Assembly (NCBI GenBank): GCA_964545285.1
Contig: CAZJEW010000025.1
Span: forward strand, 1-16,859
DNA from: CAG-1000 sp964545285
Lineage (GTDB): Bacteria; Bacillota_I; Bacilli_A; RF39; UBA660
DNA length: 16,859 nucleotides
Direction of reading: 5' to 3'
In this document: positions 1-6,889 of the stretch, piece after piece
Numbering within the stretch: position 1 is the stretch's first letter
Layout of the letters: each line of letters starts with the position of its first letter
Notes under the pieces: generated by a model
Database searches by the model: none
Told to the model about the DNA's origin: nothing
The model's input: only the letters and a program-made list of their open reading frames with translations
Translations under genes and position numbers: made by a program

Positions 1-19
1 TTACCTATCTTTCAATACT

Positions 20-48
20 ATTATATTATAAATATTTTTTATTTTCAA
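20..48 (-). promoter_or_regulatory. Promoter for a gene just beyond the left edge
   Basis: Read on the minus strand, a TTGAAA box (43-48) is separated by 17 bp from an exact TATAAT (20-25). An SD-like AGATAGGT follows at 3-10, so a start codon is expected a few bases past position 1. The promoter begins inside the T-rich tail of the preceding terminator. This is a better -35/-10 match than most others in the window, but the gene it serves is not visible. Confidence 0.5.
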
Positions 49-49
49 T

Positions 50-73
50 AAAAAAATAGTAAAACACTATTTT
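50..73 (-). terminator. Rho-independent-type terminator after the 551-residue gene
   Basis: A perfect 8-bp stem (AAAATAGT, 73-66, with ACTATTTT, 60-53) encloses a 5-nt loop, and the 3' arm runs into further Ts. The stem starts at the last base of the TGA stop. It is AT-only apart from one G-C pair, so intrinsic strength is modest, but the placement is right. Confidence 0.55.
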
Positions 74-1728
74 CATTGAAAAACTCCAACTTTATTATCA
101 TGAATAATTAAATACTTATTATCATTAGTAATAGTAAAGTTTTTAATTTGATTAAAAGCAATTTTTTGTTTTGATTGATCATATAAAATTGTATTAGCTA
201 CAGTATAATCTCCAATTGAATTACATATGGCATTATTATAATCCAAATCATTAGAATAACTTGTTCCTGATGATTCATAATTTGCATTATAAATGTAGTA
301 ATTATTATCTAAAATATATCCTGTAGAAAGGTCATCACATTTATTAATTATTTTGAACTTTCCACTATTTGTTTCAGAAAATTTTATTATTCTATATCCC
401 TCTAATAATTTATTATAAAGAAACACTTTAGTTATACTCTTACCATTATATTCTGGACTATAATATATTATCACATCGTTATTAATATCTGTATATGCAT
501 ATAGTCTTCTTTCTTTAAATGTTTCAAACATATTATCACTATAAATGTATGATTTAATTAATGATGAATTTTCTTCTTCTTTTTTATCTAAGCTTTCATT
601 ATCATATGTATTTATAATAATTGAATCATTAGTTTCAATAAGTTCAATATTCTTATTATTAGTTTCTGAAGATGAAGTTATTACATCCCTAAATCCGATA
701 TCAATAGATTTTAATTTATTAAAATTATAATCAAATATATTCATTACCTCATCTTTAAATGCTATTACATATTTTTTAGATAACATTATATAATCATATT
801 CAGATAATTTAGATATATTTGAATAATCATAAAGATATTTTAATCCATTATTTTCTATTACATAATAATCATTATTATAATCATATATTGTTTTATCGTC
901 ATATTTTAATGATATTTTTACACTGCCTTCTGTATCAATTATGCCACAGCCACTATAAATATTATCATCGGTAGTATTTGAACAAACATAAATATATTTA
1001 TTTGATAATGAATATATAGTATTGTTATCTAAATCCATATTGCCTACTTTAGGATAATATTTATTAAATACTAATTTGTGATTATTTACTGAATATAAAT
1101 CAATATATCCTTTTGTATCTTTTATATATAAAAATACTGAATCACTACTATTGTTTACGATGCCTATTCCATTATATGATGTTATTTTTGGATATATTTT
1201 GTCTTGATTAAAATTATATATATAAGCATATGTAACATTAACTGAACCTGATGTTGAACTATTTGTAACATTACTTAATAATAATATATTATTATCATCT
1301 AACAAATAGATACTAGAGGTACTTTTTCTTAAATCAAAATCTAATGAATTATATTTAATAGTTGCTAATACTTTAGAATCTTTTTTTAATGTGAATTCAT
1401 CACCTAATATGTAATAATAATCACTATATGTTTCACTATTAAAATATTTAATCATATTTATTACATCGTCAGTATAATTTTCTAATACATTTCCATTTGA
1501 ATTAATTAAACAAGAATTTATTCCATCAAATAAAAGAAAATATTTTCCTTGAGTTATTCTATCATATTCAGTAAATGATAATTCTTTATTTGTTAAATTG
1601 TATACTTTTTTATCAGTATTATCTTCTTCATTTGTATTATACAATAATTTATATAGTACAATTGATACTACTAGTAGTAGTACAGCTACTATTAGTGGTA
1701 AAAGTAATTTTTTTAATTTATGTTTCAT
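73..1728 (-). CDS. Membrane-anchored extracellular protein of unknown function (551 aa)
   Basis: I do not recognise a named family. The protein has a short Lys-rich N-terminus, one strong hydrophobic segment at about residues 8-30 with no cleavage site or lipobox, and then roughly 520 polar residues rich in Asn, Tyr, Ser and Asp, presumably outside the cell. The body is full of short beta-strand-like stretches. One passage (about residues 260-320) resembles WG-type repeats: an IIDTEG turn followed by LKYDD and an NGLKYLYDY strand. A beta-propeller or repeat-type surface protein is therefore plausible but unproven. The ATG is well supported by TAGGAG seven bases upstream. It has its own TATAAT and a terminator, so it is probably monocistronic. 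It lies just downstream of the SigH-like sigma gene but has too short a cytosolic tail to be an ordinary anti-sigma factor. Confidence 0.85.
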   Translation of the reverse strand: MKHKLKKLLLPLIVAVLLLVVSIVLYKLLYNTNEEDNTDKKVYNLTNKELSFTEYDRITQGKYFLLFDGINSCLINSNGNVLENYTDDVINMIKYFNSETYSDYYYILGDEFTLKKDSKVLATIKYNSLDFDLRKSTSSIYLLDDNNILLLSNVTNSSTSGSVNVTYAYIYNFNQDKIYPKITSYNGIGIVNNSSDSVFLYIKDTKGYIDLYSVNNHKLVFNKYYPKVGNMDLDNNTIYSLSNKYIYVCSNTTDDNIYSGCGIIDTEGSVKISLKYDDKTIYDYNNDYYVIENNGLKYLYDYSNISKLSEYDYIMLSKKYVIAFKDEVMNIFDYNFNKLKSIDIGFRDVITSSSETNNKNIELIETNDSIIINTYDNESLDKKEEENSSLIKSYIYSDNMFETFKERRLYAYTDINNDVIIYYSPEYNGKSITKVFLYNKLLEGYRIIKFSETNSGKFKIINKCDDLSTGYILDNNYYIYNANYESSGTSYSNDLDYNNAICNSIGDYTVANTILYDQSKQKIAFNQIKNFTITNDNKYLIIHDNKVGVFQ

Positions 1729-1745
1729 TTTTTACTCCTACTAAT

Positions 1746-1773
1746 ATTATATAAAAATATATTAAATTTTAAA
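1746..1773 (-). promoter_or_regulatory. Candidate promoter of the 551-residue gene
   Basis: An exact TATAAT (1746-1751) has a weak TTTAAA -35 (1768-1773) at 16-bp spacing. Only 17 nt separate the -10 from the ATG, and the TAGGAG SD lies inside that gap, so the predicted leader is about 11 nt. Confidence 0.4.
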
Positions 1774-1811
1774 GATTTAATTAGTTATTTTACAATATTT
1801 ATACAAAAAAA

Positions 1812-2426
1812 TTATAAGCTTTTATTCTTATAATCTTTATATTTATTTTTAATTCTAAATAATGTATTTTCAACATATTTTTTATCTTTATCTAATAATG
1901 ATGCAATTTCTTGATTTGATAGTCCTTTAAGTTTTAAATCAAATATTAATTTTTCATTTTTACTTAATAATTTTGTAATATTTAATATTATCTCATTTAT
2001 TGATTCTTCTTTTAATAGAATATTATTTGGATCACTATTTTCATCTGTAAGCACTTCATATAATGATGTTTTAGTATCATCATACATTAAGTCTAATGAG
2101 TATGAATTATTTAAAATTTTATTTTTATTTCTAAATGTTCTTCTTATAGCAGACATTATAGATGTTCTAATACATACTGATACGTATGTGTAAAATAATA
2201 TATCTTTATTTTTATCAAATGTTTCTATAGCTGTTAAAAGTCCTATTAATCCTTCTTGATAAAGATCAGCTATTTCAACTCCATATATATTATATTTCTT
2301 TTTATATTCATTTAATATAGATAATATTAAGTTTTTATATTTTTTTATTAATAATTCTGTTGCTTCTTCATTGCTCTCACATGATAATAATATTAATTCA
2401 TTATCATTTAATTCTTTATAGTTCAT
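1812..2426 (-). CDS. SigH-like alternative RNA polymerase sigma factor
   Basis: This is a small sigma-70-family factor (204 aa) without region 1.1 and without an obvious region 3. Region 2 spans about residues 22-100. It includes the core-binding motif DLYQEGLIGL (54-63) and a basic helix, CIRTSIMSAIRR (85-96), at the -10 recognition position. Region 4, at about 145-198, contains an HTH: SNQEIASLLDKDKKYVENTL. The closest match by eye is SigH of Bacillus, including the SLD stretch after region 2. Synteny agrees, since rlmB is immediately upstream, as in the rlmB-yacP-sigH order of Bacilli, though yacP is missing here. SigH homologues drive early sporulation in Bacillus and competence in several non-sporulating cocci; which applies here cannot be told. 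The rlmB stop codon TAG forms part of its SD (TAGAGGT), so translation is coupled. I leave the symbol blank because orthology is not proven. Confidence 0.85.
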   Translation of the reverse strand: MNYKELNDNELILLSCESNEEATELLIKKYKNLILSILNEYKKKYNIYGVEIADLYQEGLIGLLTAIETFDKNKDILFYTYVSVCIRTSIMSAIRRTFRNKNKILNNSYSLDLMYDDTKTSLYEVLTDENSDPNNILLKEESINEIILNITKLLSKNEKLIFDLKLKGLSNQEIASLLDKDKKYVENTLFRIKNKYKDYKNKSL

Positions 2427-2434
2427 TTTAACCT

Positions 2435-3133
2435 CTATTTGTATTTATATATTTCATATATTAATATGCCAGCTGATACAGATGCATTTAAAGAATTAAT
2501 TTTACCTTTCATCGGAATAGATATTATTTCATCACACGAAGAAGAAACTATTTGCTTTAAACCTCTTCCTTCGCTTCCAATAATAAGGCATGTTTTAGAG
2601 TCATATTTTAATGTTCTGTAATCTTTTCCATTCATATCGGCTCCATATACCCAATATCCTAAATCTTTTAATTTATTAATTGCATGTGTTAAATTATTTA
2701 CTTCAACAATTTTAATATTTGATAGAGCACCACTGGATGTTTTATATACAGTACTGTTAACTGATACACTTCTATGATTTGGAATAATTATATAATTTAC
2801 TCCAGCACATTCGCATGTACGTATTATAGCACCAAAATTATGTGGATCTTCTAAAGAATCTAACATTACAATAAAATTTGAATCTTTATCATTAGTTATA
2901 GAATCAAAATCTAAATATTTATATTCATCTATATCGAGTGCTATTCCTTGATTTGTACTATTATTACACATTTTATCTATCTTATTTTTATCCATATGAA
3001 ACTTTTTAAGATTCAATTTATCTATTTTATTTAATATTAATTCATCATTAAAATCATTTTCAAGAAATACTTTATGTATTTTAGTATTACTATTTAATAT
3101 TTCGTTTACTACATTTTTTCCATATACTAACAT
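2435..3133 (-). CDS. rlmB: 23S rRNA (guanosine-2'-O-)-methyltransferase RlmB
   Basis: This is a SpoU/TrmH-family SAM-dependent ribose methyltransferase. RlmB methylates G2251 of 23S rRNA in E. coli. An N-terminal substrate-binding domain (about 1-75, beginning VYGKNVVNEIL) precedes the knotted SPOUT domain. All three family motifs are intact: motif 1 around LEDPHNFGAIIRTCECAG (94-111, with N99 and R105), motif 2 IIGSEGRGL (184-192, with E188), and motif 3 SLNASVSAGILIYE (214-227, with N216). The length of 232 is normal. The ATG lies 7 bp inside the upstream LOG gene, whose last codons supply a GGAGG SD, and the TAG stop overlaps the SD of the sigma gene, so it sits in a tightly coupled operon. 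B. subtilis has the same rlmB-before-sigH arrangement. Confidence 0.93.
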   Translation of the reverse strand: MLVYGKNVVNEILNSNTKIHKVFLENDFNDELILNKIDKLNLKKFHMDKNKIDKMCNNSTNQGIALDIDEYKYLDFDSITNDKDSNFIVMLDSLEDPHNFGAIIRTCECAGVNYIIIPNHRSVSVNSTVYKTSSGALSNIKIVEVNNLTHAINKLKDLGYWVYGADMNGKDYRTLKYDSKTCLIIGSEGRGLKQIVSSSCDEIISIPMKGKINSLNASVSAGILIYEIYKYK

Positions 3134-3651
3134 ATATCCTCCATTAACTCTTTAAATTCTTCAAAATTATTTACTATATAAATAAAATCAAATATAGATG
3201 CAAATTTTTCTTCTTTAATCTTTTCTAGCGATTGTTTTATTCCATCAAAGTATCCATCTAAATTATATAAAATAATTTTTTTGTTGTGTTCATTTATTAC
3301 AAATGAGTTTATCATATAAAATATTTCACAATATGTTCCATATCCTCCAGGTAAAAATAAAAGTAAATCGGATTTTTCAAATTCTTTTAATTGTTCATTC
3401 GTATCTTTAACTAATATTTTATTACAATCCAGTTCATTTAAACTATCTTTATAATATTCAGTACATGTTGCGTCTATATTTCTATTGTTATCCTTAAATT
3501 CTTTATAAATTTTGCCCATGATACCATGATTACAGGCACCAAAAGATAAATCGTATTTATTATTAGACAAATATGAAGCTACTTTAGTTCCTTCATTCAA
3601 ATATTTTTGATTTATTGTATCATATGATGAACAACCTATAAATACTTTCAT
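3127..3651 (-). CDS. LOG-family (Rossmann-fold, PGGxGT) protein
   Basis: The 174 residues begin with MKVFIGCSS, the first strand typical of the LOG / 'lysine decarboxylase-like' family. They carry the signature PGGYGTYCE at 101-109. Characterised members release free base and ribose 5-phosphate from nucleoside 5'-monophosphates (cytokinin-activating enzymes in plants and some bacteria). In most bacteria the physiological substrate is unknown, so a nucleotide phosphoribohydrolase is the best general call. The protein is cytosolic, with no signal or membrane segment. The conserved Glu of the signature (E109) is present, but I cannot identify the usual upstream Arg with confidence. It is translated from a SD formed over the trxB stop (TAGGAG) and overlaps rlmB by 7 bp. 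This position between trxB and rlmB is not one I know from model Bacilli. Confidence 0.82.
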   Translation of the reverse strand: MKVFIGCSSYDTINQKYLNEGTKVASYLSNNKYDLSFGACNHGIMGKIYKEFKDNNRNIDATCTEYYKDSLNELDCNKILVKDTNEQLKEFEKSDLLLFLPGGYGTYCEIFYMINSFVINEHNKKIILYNLDGYFDGIKQSLEKIKEEKFASIFDFIYIVNNFEEFKELMEDIC

Positions 3652-3659
3652 TTAATCTC

Positions 3660-4544
3660 CTACTTTTTAATATCTTTTCTAGCACTAGTAGCAGCTATTG
3701 CTCCTTCTGAAGCTGCTGTAACAATTTGATATAAATCTTTTTTAATTATATCACCACATGCATATATGTTTTTAAGTTTTGTTCTCATTGTTTGGTCTAC
3801 TAGAATGTATCCTTTATCATCAGTAATGTTTAAATTCTTTAAAAAACTTGTTTCGGCTTCATAACCATAATAAATAAATACTCCATCGCATTTAATAATA
3901 TCTCCATTATTAAGTCTAATTCCACCTACTACTTCGTCTCCTAATATTTCTTCACACGTAACACCTTTTATTATTTCAATATTATTTGAGTTATTTACTT
4001 CAGTAATTAATTCTTTTTCTGCTTTTATTTCGCTTCTTACAATTATTTTAATACTTTTAACTATTTTGCTTAAGTAAACAGATTCTTCAAATGCAGAGTT
4101 TCCTCCACCTAGAACAACTATATCTTTATTTTTATATAAATTTCCATCACATAAAGCACAATAACTAATACCTTTACCTATATATTTATCTTCATTTGGT
4201 ATTCCACTTTTTTTTGCTTTTCTTCCTATTGCTATTATAATACCCTTAGTTTCATATATATTTTTAGATGTTGTTACTTTAATAATATCTCCATATTCAA
4301 TATTAAGTACTTTTTCAAAGTTTATTTTAACATCTATACTATTTATATGTTCATACATTAAAGATGCTAAATCAGACCCAGAAATGCCTTTAATACCAAT
4401 ATAATTATCAACTATACTTACATTATTTAATAATCCACCAGGGTACATTCCTTCAAGTATTAACGTATTAAGACCGCTTCTTTTGGCATACAACCCAGCA
4501 CTCATTCCTGCAGGTCCACTACCTATAATAATTACATCATACAT
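3660..4544 (-). CDS. trxB: Thioredoxin reductase-like flavoprotein, NADPH motif degenerate
   Basis: This is a low-molecular-weight thioredoxin-reductase-type flavoprotein (294 aa, slightly short of the usual 305-320). The FAD-binding GSGPAG is at 8-13, the redox-active CALC at 129-132, the second nucleotide-binding glycine motif GGGNSA at 146-151, and the C-terminal FAD contact is CGDIIKK...YQIVTAASEG (263-281). It would transfer electrons through FAD to thioredoxin or a related disulfide carrier. The oddity is at 168-175. NADPH-dependent enzymes carry HRRxxxR to hold the 2'-phosphate; here the sequence reads IVRSEIKA, with His and two of the Arg lost and one residue fewer. The donor could therefore be NADH or something else. 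The SD AGGAG overlaps the lgt stop. Synteny with lgt and yvlD matches the trxB neighbourhood of Bacilli. Confidence 0.88.
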   Translation of the reverse strand: MYDVIIIGSGPAGMSAGLYAKRSGLNTLILEGMYPGGLLNNVSIVDNYIGIKGISGSDLASLMYEHINSIDVKINFEKVLNIEYGDIIKVTTSKNIYETKGIIIAIGRKAKKSGIPNEDKYIGKGISYCALCDGNLYKNKDIVVLGGGNSAFEESVYLSKIVKSIKIIVRSEIKAEKELITEVNNSNNIEIIKGVTCEEILGDEVVGGIRLNNGDIIKCDGVFIYYGYEAETSFLKNLNITDDKGYILVDQTMRTKLKNIYACGDIIKKDLYQIVTAASEGAIAATSARKDIKK

Positions 4545-4554
4545 AACATATCTC

Positions 4555-5376
4555 CTAATATTTAATATCTTCTATTTCACTTGTATTATAAAGTTCATCT
4601 AATTTTGGCTTGCGGCTAAGAATAAATGATAATATCAAACCACTTACAACAAATAAAATACTAATAATTTGTGCTACTCTGATGTTTCCAAACATTAAAC
4701 TATCTGTTCTAAATGATTCGATAAAATATCTTCCAACTCCATACCATATTAAGTAAAATGCTGTTAAATGACCACATTTTTGATATTTTCTTCTTCTTAA
4801 AAATAACATAATTATGAATCCAATAATACACCATATTGATTCAAAATAAAACATTGGTAAATGATAAACACCATTTATATACATATTATCAATTATAAAA
4901 GAAGGTATTATTTTCATATCTATTAATGTTTGATAAGTAACAGAAGAACCAAAAGCCTCATGATTAAAAAAATTACCCCATCTTCCAATTGCTTGTCCTA
5001 ATATTAATGCAGGAACTATCATATCAGTAATTCTTCCAGGCAACGCTCCATATCTTTTACTATATGCAATTATAACAATTAAACCACCTAGTATAGCTCC
5101 ATGTATTGCAAGTCCACCATTCCATATCTTATATATTTCATTTAGATTTACACTATAATAATCCCAATTAAAAATTACATAATATACTCTAGCACATATA
5201 ATTCCTACTATAATAGTCCAAAACATTAAATTAAATATAAATTCTTTTTTAATACCAAATCTTTTAGATTCGCTAGATACTAAAAAATAAGCAATTAATA
5301 CACCTACCGCTATTAAAATACTATACCATTTAATATCATACCCAAATATGGTAAATGCTACACCAAACTCATCCAT
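4555..5376 (-). CDS. lgt: Prolipoprotein diacylglyceryl transferase Lgt
   Basis: This integral membrane enzyme transfers diacylglyceryl from phosphatidylglycerol to the lipobox Cys of prolipoproteins. The family signature is intact: GQAIGRWGNFFNHEAFG, with the Arg-Trp-Gly-Asn core. Upstream is IWNGGLAIHG, containing the conserved His; downstream is YGVGRYFIESFR, matching the conserved Arg and Glu positions near the C-terminus. About seven hydrophobic segments are visible. The reading frame can be extended 12 bases to a TTG at 5388, but I prefer the ATG at 5376. It starts one base after the upstream TAA stop and gives 273 residues, a normal length, with GGA about 10 bases upstream as a weak SD; coupling by re-initiation is likely. 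A clear substrate candidate in the window is the lipoprotein at 9174-9566. Confidence 0.93.
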   Translation of the reverse strand: MDEFGVAFTIFGYDIKWYSILIAVGVLIAYFLVSSESKRFGIKKEFIFNLMFWTIIVGIICARVYYVIFNWDYYSVNLNEIYKIWNGGLAIHGAILGGLIVIIAYSKRYGALPGRITDMIVPALILGQAIGRWGNFFNHEAFGSSVTYQTLIDMKIIPSFIIDNMYINGVYHLPMFYFESIWCIIGFIIMLFLRRRKYQKCGHLTAFYLIWYGVGRYFIESFRTDSLMFGNIRVAQIISILFVVSGLILSFILSRKPKLDELYNTSEIEDIKY

Positions 5377-5377
5377 A

Positions 5378-5809
5378 TTATTTTCCAACTTTCTTTGTAA
5401 TTAAGTTATCGAGTATAATTCTTAATATACTTATAAATATTGATATAACAAATAAATTCAATATTCCTCCTACTTGGAAACTACCTCCCATAAGTATACT
5501 ACATAACCATAATATAATCATATTTACTATAGGATAAAGTACTCCCAAAGAACTAATTGTAAGTGGCAAAGTCCAATATATTAGTAATGGTTTTATTGTA
5601 TAGTTTAAAAGACTTAAAATTAATGCACTTAATAATGCATAAAAGAAATTCTCAATATATATTCCTCTAAATAAAGCACTTGCTATCATTAATACAACAG
5701 CGTATATTACTATTCCTACTATAAATTCAATTAAATTTGATTTTTTATTATCATCATTAATGTTTTTATTAATATTATTGTTTATTTTATATATTTTTCC
5801 TTTACTCAT
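5378..5809 (-). CDS. YvlD-like four-helix membrane protein (Phage_holin_4_2 family)
   Basis: This small integral membrane protein has about 25 hydrophilic N-terminal residues and then four hydrophobic helices. The pattern is LLSALILSLLNYTIKPLLIYWTLP..., LGVLYPIVNMIILWL, then a Gly-rich turn and FVISIFISILRII. It matches the family named after mycobacterial phage holin 4, to which B. subtilis YvlD belongs. The holin name is historical; nothing here suggests phage lysis, and cellular members are of uncertain function. The frame is open to a TTG at 5842. I chose the ATG at 5809 (143 aa) because GGTGAT sits just upstream and the only exact TATAAT (5826-5831) lies between the two candidates. The extra N-terminus of the longer form is also not family-like. 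It is the first gene of the lgt-trxB-rlmB-sigma operon; YvlD is near lgt in Bacillus as well. Confidence 0.83.
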   Translation of the reverse strand: MSKGKIYKINNNINKNINDDNKKSNLIEFIVGIVIYAVVLMIASALFRGIYIENFFYALLSALILSLLNYTIKPLLIYWTLPLTISSLGVLYPIVNMIILWLCSILMGGSFQVGGILNLFVISIFISILRIILDNLITKKVGK

Positions 5810-5825
5810 AATCATCACCAATATC

Positions 5826-5831
5826 ATTATA
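5826..5831 (-). promoter_or_regulatory. Candidate -10 element for the yvlD-lgt-trxB-rlmB-sigma operon
   Basis: This is an exact TATAAT 16 nt upstream of the ATG at 5809. No convincing -35 lies 16-18 bp upstream (only TTTTAA-like sequence). Its position argues against the TTG start at 5842, which would lie upstream of it. Confidence 0.35.
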
Positions 5832-5850
5832 ATATATTTCAAAATAAATT

Positions 5851-5879
5851 AAAAGAAAAATGTATTAAATAATACATTT
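5851..5879 (-). terminator. Terminator after the TasA-like gene
   Basis: A perfect 9-bp stem (AAATGTATT, 5879-5871, with AATACATTT, 5866-5858) encloses a 4-nt loop and is followed by TTCTTTT. It begins six bases after the TAA stop of the TasA-like gene. The 3' arm and T tract are identical over 17 nt to those of the terminator at 6861-6889. Confidence 0.6.
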
Positions 5880-5884
5880 CACAT

Positions 5885-6805
5885 TTAATTTGTTTTTATT
5901 ATATATGGAGATGAACTTAAACCATTTCCACTTAATGTAGTTGCTGAAGAAGTAAGAGAAATTGATGGAAAAGCACCATAATTATTACCAATATTACTAT
6001 ATCCTAAATGATCGCCAGTACTTACAAGCCATGCAAGAGCTAATCCCGATTCAAAATGGAATGGACTTGATGTCCAATAATTACTTCCAGTATTTAAATA
6101 ATTTGATTGGTTTGAAGTTACTGCTCTTATACCTGCATACATTACTTCATCTGCTGTTATTAGTCCTACTGGATATGTTAATGCATTATTTCCATATCCA
6201 CTTGTTCCATCTTGTATATCTATATTAATTGTTGGCTTACTATATTCATTTATTTGTATGTTCGCACTTAAACTCTTTCCTTGATTATCATTTTGACTCT
6301 CATCTTTATATAAAAACGTTATTGTTAAACTATATGTATGTACTTCTCCTGGCTCTACTCCTATATATTTTACTATTTCTTGTGATGCTGTCGTATTAGG
6401 TACTTGCGTTTGCGCTATTACCTCTCCACATTCTTTTCCCGATTTTGATGAACTACATGTTAGGGTATATACTAAATCTCCTTTATCTGCAAAGCTATTT
6501 ATTATATTCCACCATAATATATCATATTCTGCTTCTAATGTCCCTGTATTCTCTACTGTAAATGTTTTTGTTACACTTCCTCCCGGATATGCATTTAAAA
6601 GTGCTACACTTTGAGTTCCGTTATATGTTAACTCTAGTGTACTTGTATTTACTATTGTATTATTTGCGCTCTCATTTCCACTTACCACTACATTAAAATA
6701 TGAATATGTTACATATACTGTTATATTAAAAAGTAATATTAATCCTATTACTATTAATATTCTCTTATTCAATTTATATAATGCTTTTTGTTTTGATGAA
6801 TTCAT
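5885..6805 (-). CDS. TasA-like surface protein with C-terminal YWT module
   Basis: The 306-aa protein has a membrane or signal segment at about 15-37. It continues directly into a beta-sandwich-like domain (about 34-188) of the TasA/CalY sort: a YSYF start, NNTIVNTSTLELTY, then YPGGSVTKTFTVENTGTLEA. In characterised members such domains are exported by SipW-type signal peptidase and build amyloid-like matrix fibres. There are two Cys (117, 126), probably a disulfide. The C-terminal third (about 208-306) is a different module: VGLITADEV, SNYWTSSP, then SISLTSS...SGNGLSSSPYII. A related module occurs in the surface protein at 9567-11303. An AAGG SD precedes the ATG, and the gene has its own promoter and terminator. 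No sipW is in the window. The location is surely extracytoplasmic; a structural or adhesive role is inference. Confidence 0.8.
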   Translation of the reverse strand: MNSSKQKALYKLNKRILIVIGLILLFNITVYVTYSYFNVVVSGNESANNTIVNTSTLELTYNGTQSVALLNAYPGGSVTKTFTVENTGTLEAEYDILWWNIINSFADKGDLVYTLTCSSSKSGKECGEVIAQTQVPNTTASQEIVKYIGVEPGEVHTYSLTITFLYKDESQNDNQGKSLSANIQINEYSKPTINIDIQDGTSGYGNNALTYPVGLITADEVMYAGIRAVTSNQSNYLNTGSNYWTSSPFHFESGLALAWLVSTGDHLGYSNIGNNYGAFPSISLTSSATTLSGNGLSSSPYIIKTN

Positions 6806-6823
6806 ATATAATACCTTAAATAA

Positions 6824-6852
6824 ATTATATAATAATTGTAAAATATAGTAAA
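6824..6852 (-). promoter_or_regulatory. Promoter of the TasA-like gene
   Basis: TTTACT (6847-6852), a 17-bp spacer and an exact TATAAT (6824-6829) end 18 nt before the ATG. The same TTTACT-17-TATAAT arrangement, at nearly the same distance from the start, precedes the other modular surface protein (11321-11349). Confidence 0.5.
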
Positions 6853-6860
6853 TACATTAA

Positions 6861-6889
6861 AAGAAAAATGTACTATTTATTATGTACAT
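6861..6889 (-). terminator. Terminator after mscS
   Basis: A 6-bp stem (ATGTAC, 6889-6884, with GTACAT, 6873-6868) with a 10-nt loop is followed by TTTCTTTT. The 5' arm is made from the last sense codons of mscS (Asp-Val-His) and the loop contains the stop. The stem is weak, but its 3' arm and tail are repeated exactly at the next terminator downstream. Confidence 0.5.

Noticed and set aside
73..1728. Anti-sigma factor for the adjacent SigH-like sigma
   Set aside because: Only about seven residues precede the membrane helix and all the rest is exterior, so no sigma-binding cytosolic domain exists.
1812..2426. Evidence that the organism sporulates
   Set aside because: SigH-like factors also serve competence or other roles in non-sporulating Bacillota, and no sporulation gene is in the window.
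5378..5842. Phage holin, hence prophage remnant
   Set aside because: The family name is historical. The gene sits in a housekeeping operon with lgt and trxB, and no phage genes are near.
5810..5842. TTG start at 5842 for the YvlD-like protein
   Set aside because: It would precede the TATAAT at 5826-5831 and add residues that do not fit the family. ATG 5809 has a GGTGAT SD.
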